Origin: DUNY01 sp964520055
GTDB lineage: Bacteria > Bacillota > Thermosediminibacteria > Thermosediminibacterales > Tepidanaerobacteraceae
Reading direction: 5' to 3'
Assembly (NCBI GenBank): GCA_964520055.1
Contig: CAZFME010000001.1
Coordinates: 1-64,000 of the forward strand
Length of the DNA stretch: 64,000 nt
Part shown: piece by piece, positions 26,485-34,923 of the stretch
How positions within the stretch are numbered: position 1 is the stretch's first letter
How the letters are laid out: every line of letters starts with the position of its first letter
Position numbers and translations under genes: made by a program
Notes under the pieces: model-generated
Seen by the model: the letters and a program-made list of their open reading frames with translations, nothing else
What the model was told of the DNA's origin: nothing
Database searches by the model: none

Positions 26485-26720
26485 TCCGGTGAAGATGACG
26501 GCACCTCTACCTAAAGCAAGACCTGTTATTCTCCGAACCGGTCTTCCCTACATGATACCGCACTACGCAGGGGTCCGCGGACAATTCAGTGCCCGTCAGC
26601 GTGCGTCCTGCACGCTGCCACTGCTGCGTTTGTCTCTTGTAGGGCGGTCTTTAACCGACCGCTATTGGAATAACAACGGTCCTGCCTGAAATGGATCGTT
26701 TACCGTCGTCTTCACCTCGG
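26485..26720 (-). repeat. MITE-like repeat, copy A (236 bp)
   Basis: Bounded by inverted ends ccggtgaagatgacggc (left) and accgtcgtcttcacctcgg (right). Read on the minus strand it aligns along its length with copy B at 53558-53746, sharing for example accgttgttattccaata and blocks around cgtagcag/cgcagcag. It holds no ORF. About 45 bases in its middle are absent from copy B. Confidence 0.8.
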
Positions 26721-26728
26721 TAGAGTTT

Positions 26729-26968
26729 CTATACTAAAATCAATTTATCTTCCAGTTCAGCAACAACATCTTCTGCGGATCTACCCTGAGCGTTTATCAC
26801 AGGCACATTGTGAATAACATCTTCCATTCCCATAAAATCATCATCAATGCCGTTGACAATTATGGCATCGATTTTGGGATCACTCATTCGGGTAACATTG
26901 TATCCGCGACTTTCAAGTGTCCGCTTTATCGGTGTTAGGGAATCATCCACTGCTATAGTCTTAGTCAT
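26729..26968 (-). CDS. YkuS-family (UPF0180) protein
   Basis: 79 residues of the UPF0180/YkuS family; small cytosolic proteins of unknown function. Typical features are IAVDDSLTPIKRTLESRGY and DAIIVNGIDDDFMG. The ATG at 26968 follows gaggtg; the longer frame from 26998 overlaps the neighbour and lacks an SD. Second of two tandem family members. Confidence 0.85.
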   Translation of the reverse strand: MTKTIAVDDSLTPIKRTLESRGYNVTRMSDPKIDAIIVNGIDDDFMGMEDVIHNVPVINAQGRSAEDVVAELEDKLILV

Positions 26969-26981
26969 ATTACACACCTCT

Positions 26982-27275
26982 TTAGATAAAATGTTCATAG
27001 ACTCGGTTTATTATGATTTCATATACTTCTTGCGGTGTTCTGTTTTGTGCATTGACCAACAAAACACCATAGGATCCGCCACCTGTGTAGTCGTAGATGG
27101 ATTCGGTGGGCGACAAAAATTGAGTGGCCTGAAGCTCATCCAGTCTGCGACCGGTATATACCACAACATTTACTGCAGAGTTTTGATCACTCAAGTTAAC
27201 AATCTGAAAGCCTTTATTCCTTAAAAACCTACCAATGTCTTCCAGACCTTCCTCCAAAGCAATAACTTGGCTCAT
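26982..27275 (-). CDS. YkuS-like paralogue
   Basis: 97 residues, related to the downstream YkuS protein by layout (IALEEGLEDIGRFLRNKGFQ, then VVVYTGRRLD) but with an insertion in the middle (FLSPTESIYDYTGGGSYG). The gene ends 13 bases before the downstream start. Its SD (ggcggagg) lies in one arm of a hairpin (27284-27312), so translation may be gated by RNA structure. Confidence 0.78.
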   Translation of the reverse strand: MSQVIALEEGLEDIGRFLRNKGFQIVNLSDQNSAVNVVVYTGRRLDELQATQFLSPTESIYDYTGGGSYGVLLVNAQNRTPQEVYEIIINRVYEHFI

Positions 27276-27283
27276 TACAACAC

Positions 27284-27312
27284 CTCCGCCTTTTTATTGT
27301 TGTCAGGCGGAG
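27284..27312 (-). promoter_or_regulatory. SD-sequestering hairpin before the YkuS paralogue
   Basis: Arms ctccgcc (27284-27290) and ggcggag (27306-27312) with a 15-base loop. In the minus-strand RNA the second arm is the SD itself, 8-9 bases before the ATG at 27275. All seven pairs are G-C or A-U. Confidence 0.6.
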
Positions 27313-27383
27313 ATAAAATTATTCCTTATGATTTTTCCATTTTCAATAACAGCCAAGGCTCCAAGTGGTATTTAAGGATATTT

Positions 27384-27483
27384 NNNNNNNNNNNNNNNNN
27401 NNNNNNNNNNNNNNNNNNNNNNNNNNNNNNNNNNNNNNNNNNNNNNNNNNNNNNNNNNNNNNNNNNNNNNNNNNNNNNNNNNN
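27384..27483. other. Assembly gap (100 N)
   Basis: Exactly 100 unresolved bases, the usual placeholder for a gap of unknown size, between the YkuS paralogue and bactofilin. Real sequence, possibly including a repeat, is missing here. Confidence 0.99.
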
Positions 27484-27546
27484 TATATGTTTTTATAATA
27501 TTCCATATTTTTCGACTCTTATTTTGTCCTGCAATACAAAACACAA

Positions 27547-27567
27547 AACCCAACATTATGTTGGGTT
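27547..27567 (-). terminator. Terminator overlapping the bactofilin stop
   Basis: Hairpin aacccaac / gttgggtt on the minus strand with the TAA stop in its loop, followed by ttgtgtttt. Short but well placed at the end of the M23-bactofilin unit. Confidence 0.55.
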
Positions 27568-27978
27568 TGATGCCTCTATTTTTCTGTCATTTTTAACGAG
27601 TTTTAGATTTTTCCCGTGTCCCTCACCATTCATCTCACACTTACCGTGAAAAAAGGCTCCATCTTCAATGACCAGAGTCCCTACCTTTATATCTCCCGTA
27701 ACTTTACCGGTGTTTGTAATTTCCAGTTTACCTTTCAACAGGATATTACCCTCATATGTCCCAGCTATGACAGCGTTTCGAGCCTTAAGCTCAGCATTTA
27801 CTCTACCACTTTCGGTTATAATCAAATCCTGCTCACATTCTATTTCACCATCAAATTTTCCTTCAATACGCAGCAGTCCCGATGATTTAATTTTACCGTT
27901 AAACTCTGCGCTCTTTCCAAGTATGGTATCAATTTTGTCTATGTTAACTTTGGTTGGCTCACTTCTCTTTCCGAACAT
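27556..27978 (-). CDS. Bactofilin (polymer-forming cytoskeletal protein)
   Basis: 140 residues. A short N-terminal tail is followed by the right-handed beta-helix core typical of bactofilins, with repeated hydrophobic ladders (LLRIEGKFDGEIECEQDLII, RNAVIAGTYEGNILLKGKLE). It polymerises into membrane-associated filaments without nucleotide. Sixteen bases downstream of an M23 peptidase, a partnership known from other bacteria where bactofilin positions the hydrolase to shape the wall. Confidence 0.93.
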   Translation of the reverse strand: MFGKRSEPTKVNIDKIDTILGKSAEFNGKIKSSGLLRIEGKFDGEIECEQDLIITESGRVNAELKARNAVIAGTYEGNILLKGKLEITNTGKVTGDIKVGTLVIEDGAFFHGKCEMNGEGHGKNLKLVKNDRKIEASNPT

Positions 27979-27994
27979 AGTGTGTCCCCCTCTC

Positions 27995-28912
27995 TTACTT
28001 CAAAAAGTCCGCAGGATTTTTGATTTCTCCGTTCACTTTAACCATATAGTGCAAATGCGGTCCCGTACTCCTGCCCGAACTTCCCACCTTTGCTATAGCC
28101 TGACCTTTTTTTACCTGTTGGCCTACTTTTACAAGCGTACTGGAATTGTGGCAATAGGATGTTTCAAAACCATAGCCATGACTTATAGTTACGGTCCTAC
28201 CGTATCCTGCGCGGTAACCGACAAAAGTTACCATACCGTCAGCCGTGGCGACTATTGTGGTCCCATACGATGCTGCAATATCTAGACCATCATGAAATTC
28301 CTGTCTCCGGCCAAAGGGCGATTTGCGATATCCAAATCTTGATGTAATCTTGCCTGAAACGGGGTACATGGAAGGTGTATGTGATAAACGATCAGTTCTT
28401 TGTATAACGGCATCCTTTAGCTCTTCCAAGCTCTGTTCCTGCTCAGGAATCTTTTGTTCCAGCAGTTGCAATTGCCTAATGGCCCGTTCACGATCTAAAC
28501 CGCTTCCGCTTCGGCTGGAAATCATCGGTCTTCTCACATCAGACTGATTGTCCTCTTTTTTTATGCTCTTTTTCAAAGCCGGATCATTTTTTAACAGGCC
28601 TCTTAAATCAGTATCTAGCTGTTCTATTTCCTGCATCTTTTCTTCCAAATTACGGGTTTTTTCTACAAATAACTGCAACTGCTTTTGAAGCACGTCGTAA
28701 TCCTTGGCCACTATTGATAATTCTTCAGCATCAGCTTTAAATTTATTGTAGGATAAATAAAAATTTGAAACAAAAATTGCCACACCAAACACAACAACAG
28801 CCAACATTCCCCCCATGATTTTTAAGACTATAATCGGAATGGAAACAGATAAGGTGGATTTACCCGAGTGAGGAACGATCATCATCGTAAGTTTTTCTTT
28901 GTTTTCGTTCAC
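27995..28912 (-). CDS. Membrane-anchored M23 peptidase with coiled coil
   Basis: 305 residues: an N-terminal transmembrane helix (about 25-50), a coiled-coil segment (about 60-170) and a C-terminal M23/LytM domain. The zinc motifs are complete: FHDGLD, YCHNS and GPHLHYM. It should cut peptide cross-links outside the membrane. GTG start at 28912 with a weak SD. Paired with bactofilin, so likely recruited by it for localised wall remodelling or sporulation. Confidence 0.92.
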   Translation of the reverse strand: MNENKEKLTMMIVPHSGKSTLSVSIPIIVLKIMGGMLAVVVFGVAIFVSNFYLSYNKFKADAEELSIVAKDYDVLQKQLQLFVEKTRNLEEKMQEIEQLDTDLRGLLKNDPALKKSIKKEDNQSDVRRPMISSRSGSGLDRERAIRQLQLLEQKIPEQEQSLEELKDAVIQRTDRLSHTPSMYPVSGKITSRFGYRKSPFGRRQEFHDGLDIAASYGTTIVATADGMVTFVGYRAGYGRTVTISHGYGFETSYCHNSSTLVKVGQQVKKGQAIAKVGSSGRSTGPHLHYMVKVNGEIKNPADFLK

Positions 28913-29010
28913 TCTTTTTAATCACCACCCATTTTTATGTACATTTGGACAGCATATCCATTTTTATATTCGTCACGGATTTGTGAAAATCCTCCCTACT
29001 AAATAAAATT

Positions 29011-29526
29011 TTATTTTGAAATGGCTTTTTCTATTATTTCCTGTTCTTCCGGTGATAGTGAATAGCTGCTTTTCCCTTCAACAATTGGCTTTAAATAAAC
29101 TCGATTTTCATCACGGCCGTATATACTTGTCAGCACAACTCCGGTATTTTTATCATTTAAAAAAACTATAGAAAAGCTCAAATCGCTACCCATATCAGGG
29201 AACGCATTATATCGCTTTGAATAAACCTTACTTATCATTTGACGACCATCCTGCTCCAATTGCGCGATTAGCTGTTTTAGCTCAACTATTTCTCCTTGAA
29301 CATTTTTAAGACTTTTTGTTTGATGTAACAATAAATCTTCAAGATTGCTTCCGTCCGCACCTTTAGTAAGTTCGTTATATTTTTTTGTCATTTTTGACAA
29401 TTTAAGATTAACAATTATAAATGAAATCAAAGTTATTATTGACAAAATGATGACACACAATATCAAATTTTCCATATTTTCAGTAATAAAATTACTTACA
29501 ATATTTACATAACCTTTTAATGTCAA
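29011..29526 (-). CDS. DUF4446 family membrane protein
   Basis: 171 residues. One transmembrane helix (about 18-40), a coiled coil (LEDLLLHQTKSLKNVQGEIV) and a compact C-terminal domain with SFSIVFLNDKNTGVVLTSIY, matching DUF4446. The family is common next to parB in clostridia. TTG start with SD gggggaa. Function unknown. Confidence 0.82.
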   Translation of the reverse strand: MTLKGYVNIVSNFITENMENLILCVIILSIITLISFIIVNLKLSKMTKKYNELTKGADGSNLEDLLLHQTKSLKNVQGEIVELKQLIAQLEQDGRQMISKVYSKRYNAFPDMGSDLSFSIVFLNDKNTGVVLTSIYGRDENRVYLKPIVEGKSSYSLSPEEQEIIEKAISK

Positions 29527-29654
29527 TTAATATTCCCCCATTACTTTATGCAAAAATAATTTTGGTAAAAATTATCGTCATATAGCATAATAATACTGGC
29601 GAAACTGCAAGGCTGTTCCTACAGTTGTTTTTGATTTTCTTAGTATTTTGTTTT

Positions 29655-29783
29655 TTATATATCCATGATCATGGAATCTCTTGCTTTTATTGCAATTTTA
29701 TCGATAAATACTGATTTTCTATATTTCGCTATCCGTACTAAATGGTAATTTATGTCAATAGTCGCCCGTGATGATTTAGCCAA
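29655..29783 (-). pseudogene. Remnant of an IS200/IS605-type TnpA
   Basis: About 40 codons read from a possible TTG at 29783: a basic start, then DINYHLVRIAKYRKSVFID, which closely resembles the opening strand of IS200-like Y1 transposases (HYHLVWxTKYRxxVF). A stop follows at 29655-29657. The catalytic HUH and Tyr regions are absent. The rest of 29527-29808 holds nothing recognisable. Confidence 0.45.
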
Positions 29784-29808
29784 AAGATTTAACCCTATTA
29801 TATAGATA

Positions 29809-30501
29809 TTAAAAAGGTAGATGGGTAAAAAACATTGCCAAAACTACTGCTATAAAAATTGCAGGTAGTAGATTCCCAACCTTTATTGTCACATTAAGGC
29901 CAAGCATGTTTAGGCCTATAGCAAATATCAATAATCCCCCAGTGGCAGACATTTCAATTACGATGGCATCAGTAAGGAAAGCCTTTATATAGGAGGCTGC
30001 CAATGTGATGGCTCCTTGATACAGGAAAACCGGAAGTGCAGCAAAAGCCACACCAATCCCCATACTTGATGAAAATACCACAGCTGATACCCCGTCAAGT
30101 ATGGACTTCACAAAAAGTATACTATGATTGCCTTCAAGACCACTTTGTATGGAACCTAAAACCGCCATTGCTCCCACACAGTATATAAGGCTGGCAGATA
30201 CAAAAGCCCGAGTGAAATTACCGTCTTCACCGGAAAAGCGTGCCTCCAGCCCTGCACCGAACTTATTCAGACCATCTTCTATTTTCAATACTTCTCCCAG
30301 AATACCACCGATAACCATGCTCAAAGTAACTATCAGTAGATTCTCGGTTTTTATGGCCATAGAAAGGCCTATAAGCATTACGGTCAAGCTTAGGCCATGC
30401 ATTACGGTGTTTTTTATATTGTCACTGAAACGGCCTTTAAGAGAATTACCCATAAAAGTTCCAAGTATGATCATTGCCACATTTACAATTGTCCCCAACA
30501 A
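29809..30501 (-). CDS. DUF554 family membrane protein
   Basis: 230 residues with about six helices; begins MLGTIVNVAMIILGTFMGNS, the DUF554 (YdfK) signature. Possibly a small-solute transporter; not characterised. TTG start with ggggcgag upstream. No operon partner in the window. Confidence 0.85.
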   Translation of the reverse strand: MLGTIVNVAMIILGTFMGNSLKGRFSDNIKNTVMHGLSLTVMLIGLSMAIKTENLLIVTLSMVIGGILGEVLKIEDGLNKFGAGLEARFSGEDGNFTRAFVSASLIYCVGAMAVLGSIQSGLEGNHSILFVKSILDGVSAVVFSSSMGIGVAFAALPVFLYQGAITLAASYIKAFLTDAIVIEMSATGGLLIFAIGLNMLGLNVTIKVGNLLPAIFIAVVLAMFFTHLPF

Positions 30502-30772
30502 AGCTCTCGCCCCTTAGCATAAAGTATTTGTTAAATTTTATCATGAGCCTTGCAGTCCGTAAAGACCTCTTTGTTGAAAGCACAATAATAAATTTTATTA
30601 AATATGTTGCATTTAATAAAAAATGTGCACTAATAAATTTCGTATTCATCGAGAAAAAAGTATTCAAAATCATATAAGTGAATCAGTTAAAGCTTGTATA
30701 ACCTAGGGAATTTAGTTTACCGGTTCCTTATATAATCTACTAATCATATGTAATATTAGAATATGTAAAGGT

Positions 30773-31288
30773 TTAATTATAAACACCGTCTTTCCATAAT
30801 ATCTCGCCTTCATTTGATAATGCTTCTATCTTTAGAGGGTCAGGGTCTCCTGGATTAGGCTCCTCAAGAATGTCAAAATAAGCATACCAAACCTTTAAGC
30901 CATCTTTCGTGTGTAGTATATTAGCTGTTTTCTCTTCAGTTTTTTGTTTAACAATAACATCCGTTATTTCATCGTTCGTAATCACCCCGGCCAATGTGAA
31001 AATTGGGGTCTTAACATCGTTAATCATTGTCCAGCTAAATCCGTCTATAGGATTTAGTTCCGCGTTTCCGCTGTTTGTCCAATTTTGAGACTCTCCTCGA
31101 GTAATAAATGCATGTCTAAATCCTGATTCATCTTTGTATAATATAATTTCCCCTTTTTCTATTGTTTCTTTATAAAGTATTTCTGTTGATTCTGGATATG
31201 GAAATTGTTCAGTCCATACTTGCTCTGCGTCGTGAGAACACCCTATTAACGATAATACTAGAATCAAAAGAATGATAAATTTTTTCAT
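30773..31288 (-). CDS. Putative lipoprotein, unknown function
   Basis: 171 residues with a lipoprotein signal peptide ending LSLIGC (acylation at Cys17). The mature part is beta-rich and acidic with no recognised domain; segments like ESQNWTNSGNAELNPIDGFS suggest a small extracellular fold. SD ggaagga before the ATG. It sits in the variable islet between DUF4446 and parB. Confidence 0.7.
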   Translation of the reverse strand: MKKFIILLILVLSLIGCSHDAEQVWTEQFPYPESTEILYKETIEKGEIILYKDESGFRHAFITRGESQNWTNSGNAELNPIDGFSWTMINDVKTPIFTLAGVITNDEITDVIVKQKTEEKTANILHTKDGLKVWYAYFDILEEPNPGDPDPLKIEALSNEGEILWKDGVYN

Positions 31289-31430
31289 AATCCTTCCTCC
31301 AATAATAACAAATCTAACAATAGAAGATTCCTCTTCCCTTAGTACATATCATTTTACTTATACGGCATTTGTTCTATTTAGTCCACAACAGTAAAAATTT
31401 TGTAACCGTCTCTAAATATTCACTAGAAAT

Positions 31431-31805
31431 TTACGTTATATTCAACACAAGCAGGATAATATGAAAAACTGCTACACAAACACCAACAAAACTAATAGAA
31501 TTAAATATTAACCATGATAATGTGGAAGCAATAATACATATGGTCAAACAAACTTGTACTGCCTTTCTTGTATTTGCTTTTTTGATACCGACCAAGAGTA
31601 GCAAGAATACAGCAATTGATAAAAACGCAGTAATTGCTGGAAACCAGTTACCATATCCAAAAGGCATCATATTAAAATATGAGTAATATCTTGTCACACG
31701 TTTTGTTGGACTGGGTGAAAACGTCATGGCTACACCAAAAGGTGTCGCCATTAGAATTATTGCAATTAGCATACAGCATATAGAAATAATATTTTTGTTT
31801 TTCAT
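31431..31805 (-). CDS. Small membrane protein, unknown function
   Basis: 124 residues with four hydrophobic helices (about 7-27, 53-75, 82-100, 103-122) and a polar loop containing SPSPTKRVTRYYSYFN. No recognised family. SD aggt region upstream is modest. Islet gene. Confidence 0.6.
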   Translation of the reverse strand: MKNKNIISICCMLIAIILMATPFGVAMTFSPSPTKRVTRYYSYFNMMPFGYGNWFPAITAFLSIAVFLLLLVGIKKANTRKAVQVCLTICIIASTLSWLIFNSISFVGVCVAVFHIILLVLNIT

Positions 31806-32250
31806 AATTCTGTTTTACCTCTTATATAAAATTATGAATTACCTTTTTCACATAAAACAATTGTTATAAAAGGGTCAAGTAAAGACCGCCCGTTTCCAGC
31901 AGATAATACAATAATCATAATCCTTTAATCTTATGTTCTTCCTTTTAGGCAATTTCTCCATGCAATCACCACTCTACATGTTTTGCGGTTTTTTACCAGT
32001 ACGTCTTCTAAAGATTACGGATTAACTCAACTTTTTATTATGCTATAGACTTCATGGCTTGCTTTTCGCCTTTGATTTAATCCACTCGATGAACATAGAA
32101 ACTAAAAAGGACACTATATAACCTACAGCAAAATACAAACCAGCCTGTAAGAGTATCGGTGGATATGTTTCGTTATATAGGTTTGGAAACCTTATCTATC
32201 GAATATATCTCAACTGCATGATTATAAACAGAAGATTATGCTCATTTTGT
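31806..32250. other. Gene-poor stretch with a membrane-protein remnant
   Basis: No intact gene. On the minus strand 32195-32052 is open and reads a short hydrophobic helix plus basic tail (LLQAGLYFAVGYIVSFLVSM, then KSKAKSKP) but begins after a stop without a start codon. Also holds taaagaccgcccg (31877-31889), similar to part of the dispersed repeat. Confidence 0.4.
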
Positions 32251-33017
32251 TCATATCAAGGATACTAATCCTAAATCCCTCAATTCTTGTAACTGTTGCC
32301 GGATTTTAGCTTCCACATGATGATTTTTAGGATATTGCTTTTGAAGATATGGAATCATTAATGAAACATCGGCAGTACTAAAGACCCTATTTTCAATAAA
32401 CCCAAGCGCATAAAAAAACAGATCTCTTCCAGCCGTTTAAGTTATTAATAATGTAGGAAATGTCCTTATCAAAATAGTCATCTGTTGACTCATCATAATT
32501 CAGCTGCGGCTTTGGCAGAGACAATTGCGGAGGCTCAGACACTGAGTCTATGATACTCTGAATCTGTTCGGTGTGTTCAGTTTTTAATCTCCCGGATAAT
32601 TCACTATTACATAATCTGGAGTAATCCTGGCATACAGAATTTGCTAATGTTGTTTCGTTAAAAATAACACCGTATTCAAAATTTGTTTTTAAGCCGGAAC
32701 TGGTTAAGTTTGCAGAAGTAATTATTGCTTTTTTATCATCAAATATATATATTTTTGAATGCAGTTTCTGATAATTATATACCAATCCGCCATTGTCCAG
32801 GATAAGTCTTAGTGCCCCTATATCAGAAGACCTTTTGTACATGCTCCTTAGATTTACATTAGTAACCATAGAAACTCCGCAATTATCCCGTTTTATTTTA
32901 TATATTTCATCAACTATTTCGTTTTTTATAAACGGTGCACAATTTTATATTTTTCTCTGACGACTCGAGTAAGTTAAAAAAGTCATTATAAATAGGTGTA
33001 TTCATGATTTTAATCAT
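32251..33017 (-). pseudogene. Frameshifted PLD-type nuclease with DpnI-like winged helix
   Basis: Reading across two frame breaks restores one protein of about 250 residues. It starts at ATG 33017 (SD aggtgaag), breaks near 32932-32945, continues through a PLD active-site motif HSKIYIFDD (HxK-x4-D) and SANLTSSGLKTNFEYG, breaks again at the A7 run 32412-32418, and ends in a winged-helix tail (HHVEAKIRQQLQELRDLGL) like that of DpnI and other restriction enzymes. Either a decayed restriction nuclease or an intact gene with two homopolymer sequencing errors. No methyltransferase gene is adjacent. Confidence 0.7.
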
Positions 33018-33211
33018 ATTTCTTCACCTACCACACTGTAAGTGCAGATCTCCTTGCCTACCCTTTTGCTGCTTTGCAAAATAGATATGTTTGGGTGTAG
33101 TAATATAATTATGAGCAATGCATTTTTATATATCTGAAATGTTTTAAACTGCTTTTTTGTAATATCACCATGCCGTCTAGTTATAGATGCCCACAAAATA
33201 TAATTGGACAT
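33014..33211 (-). CDS. Uncertain 65-residue ORF before the PLD nuclease
   Basis: Open from ATG 33211 to TGA 33014, the stop overlapping the nuclease ATG in an ATGA arrangement, which hints at coupling. No SD is seen; the start codon abuts the parS palindrome. The product is not recognised (a hydrophobic middle, ALLIIILLHPNISI). It may be the tail of a lost partner gene. Confidence 0.3.
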   Translation of the reverse strand: MSNYILWASITRRHGDITKKQFKTFQIYKNALLIIILLHPNISILQSSKRVGKEICTYSVVGEEI

Positions 33212-33226
33212 GTTTCACGTGAAACA
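33211..33226. promoter_or_regulatory. parS: parS centromere site
   Basis: Perfect 16-bp palindrome TGTTTCACGTGAAACA, the conserved chromosomal parS sequence (one base from the Bacillus subtilis consensus). It lies about 75 bases downstream of the parB stop. ParB clamps load here and ParA and condensin act on them to segregate the origin. Confidence 0.93.
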
Positions 33227-33299
33227 TTTTGTGAAAAACGCGAAACCATATATCTTTATGTTTTTAAATCTTTGCCTTGTTCCATAGTTCTTTGAATGA

Positions 33300-34145
33300 T
33301 TATTGCTCTACTATAGTCTCCAGTATTCTTTCCAACTCGTCACCGGAGTAAAACTCAATCTCGATTTTGCCGCGCTTTTCGTTGCCCTTTATTCTTACTC
33401 TGGTTCCCAGCGTTCTTTGCAGTTTTTCCGTAATATCTAGCATAACAGGATTGATCTCTTTTGATTTTTGCGTCTTGCTTTGCTTTCTTTCATCTGATAT
33501 CTTCTTTACCATTTGTTCAGTTTGCCTGACCGACAGATCCCCCGCACTTATCTTTTTTGCCAAATTAAGTCTTTCTTTTTTATTCTGAATTGAAAGCAAT
33601 GCCCTAGCATGCCCTGCCGTCAATTCATCTTGTGCAACTAGGTCCTGTATTTCTTTGTCCAGGTTCAGCAGCCTAACGGTATTTGCAATCAAAGACCTGC
33701 TTTTACCGACTCTCTTTGATAGTTCTTCCTGAGTAAGACCAAAATCGCTCATTAGGCTCCTATATGCTAAAGCTTCTTCAATGGGGTTTAAGTCTTCCCT
33801 TTGCAAGTTTTCTATCAGTGCAATCTCCATCACTTCAGTATCAGAAAGTTCCTTAATAATGGCAGGTATTTTTTGTATGCCTGCTTTTGTGGCGGCTCTC
33901 AATCTTCTTTCCCCTGCCACCATTTCATATATATTGCCTTTTTTTCTCAAAATAACCGGCTGGAGAACTCCGTGCTGTTTCATAGAATCAGCAAGTTCGC
34001 CCAATTTTTGTTCATCAAAATCTTTTCTTGGTTGTTTATCATTGGCTACGATTTTTTTAATATCTATCTCCTGAACATTTTCTTCACTCTTTTGTTCCAT
34101 TGGAATCAATGCTTCAAGACCTCTGCCCAGACCACGCTTACTCAA
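33300..34145 (-). CDS. parB: Chromosome-partitioning protein ParB (Spo0J)
   Basis: 281 residues: the ParB N-terminal CTPase domain with GERRLRA (CTP-binding C-motif) and ENLQREDLNPIEEA, a helix-turn-helix (LTQEELSKRVGKSRSLIANTVRLL) for parS and a C-terminal dimer domain. It begins MSKRGLGRGLEALIP, the ParA-contact peptide with the key basic residue. Overlaps parA by eight bases. It should load on the parS at 33211. Confidence 0.96.
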   Translation of the reverse strand: MSKRGLGRGLEALIPMEQKSEENVQEIDIKKIVANDKQPRKDFDEQKLGELADSMKQHGVLQPVILRKKGNIYEMVAGERRLRAATKAGIQKIPAIIKELSDTEVMEIALIENLQREDLNPIEEALAYRSLMSDFGLTQEELSKRVGKSRSLIANTVRLLNLDKEIQDLVAQDELTAGHARALLSIQNKKERLNLAKKISAGDLSVRQTEQMVKKISDERKQSKTQKSKEINPVMLDITEKLQRTLGTRVRIKGNEKRGKIEIEFYSGDELERILETIVEQ

Positions 34146-34899
34146 TATCGAGAACCTCCTTTGCTAAATCCATATAAACTTCAGACCCCCTGGATTTGAT
34201 ATCGTAATTTATTATTGGTTTTCCGTGGCTCGGAGCTTCACTGAGTCGAACATTTCTCGGTATTATTGTGCTGTAAACCTTGTTTCTGAAATACTTTTTA
34301 ACCTCATCCACTACCTGTATTGATAAATTGGTCCTGGCATCAAACATTGTTAGCAGCACACCTTCCACCTCAAGGTTTTTGTTTAAATGCTTTTGTACCA
34401 AGTTTATTGTGTTCATCAGCTGACCCAAACCTTCAAGTGCATAATACTCACATTGAATTGGAACTAAAACGGTATTGGCCGCCGTCAAAGCATTTAACGT
34501 CAACAGTCCTAAAGATGGAGGGCAATCGATAATAATAAAATCATAGTTGTCTTTGATATCCTCTATGGCGTTTTTTAGTTTATATTCTCTCGAAATTGCT
34601 GGAACCAGCTCTATTTCAGCACCTGCCAATTGTATATTTGACGGCAGCAAGTGAAGATTTTTATAGGCGGTTTTTACGGTATTGTTTTGAATAGGCTCTT
34701 CATTGATCAGCACATTATAGATTGTTTGTTCATTATTTCTTTTATCAATTCCTATCCCACTAGTGCTGTTTCCCTGGGGGTCTATGTCCACCAGTAATAC
34801 CTTTTGCTCCAAAACACCTAAACATGCTGCCAAGTTAACCGACGTGGTGGTTTTACCCACCCCTCCTTTTTGATTAGCAATAGCTATAACCCTTGCCAT
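34138..34899 (-). CDS. parA: Chromosome-partitioning ATPase ParA (Soj)
   Basis: 253 residues with deviant Walker A (KGGVGKTT), Walker A' (DIDPQGNST) and Walker B (IIIDCPPSL). It binds DNA as an ATP dimer, is switched by ParB and in Bacillus also regulates DnaA. ATG 34899 is the family-length start but has only a weak SD; a strong SD 35-50 bases upstream serves an in-frame three-codon ORF (see findings). Confidence 0.95.
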   Translation of the reverse strand: MARVIAIANQKGGVGKTTTSVNLAACLGVLEQKVLLVDIDPQGNSTSGIGIDKRNNEQTIYNVLINEEPIQNNTVKTAYKNLHLLPSNIQLAGAEIELVPAISREYKLKNAIEDIKDNYDFIIIDCPPSLGLLTLNALTAANTVLVPIQCEYYALEGLGQLMNTINLVQKHLNKNLEVEGVLLTMFDARTNLSIQVVDEVKKYFRNKVYSTIIPRNVRLSEAPSHGKPIINYDIKSRGSEVYMDLAKEVLDIE

Positions 34900-34923
34900 A
34901 AAATCACGAAACAATCAGCATTT

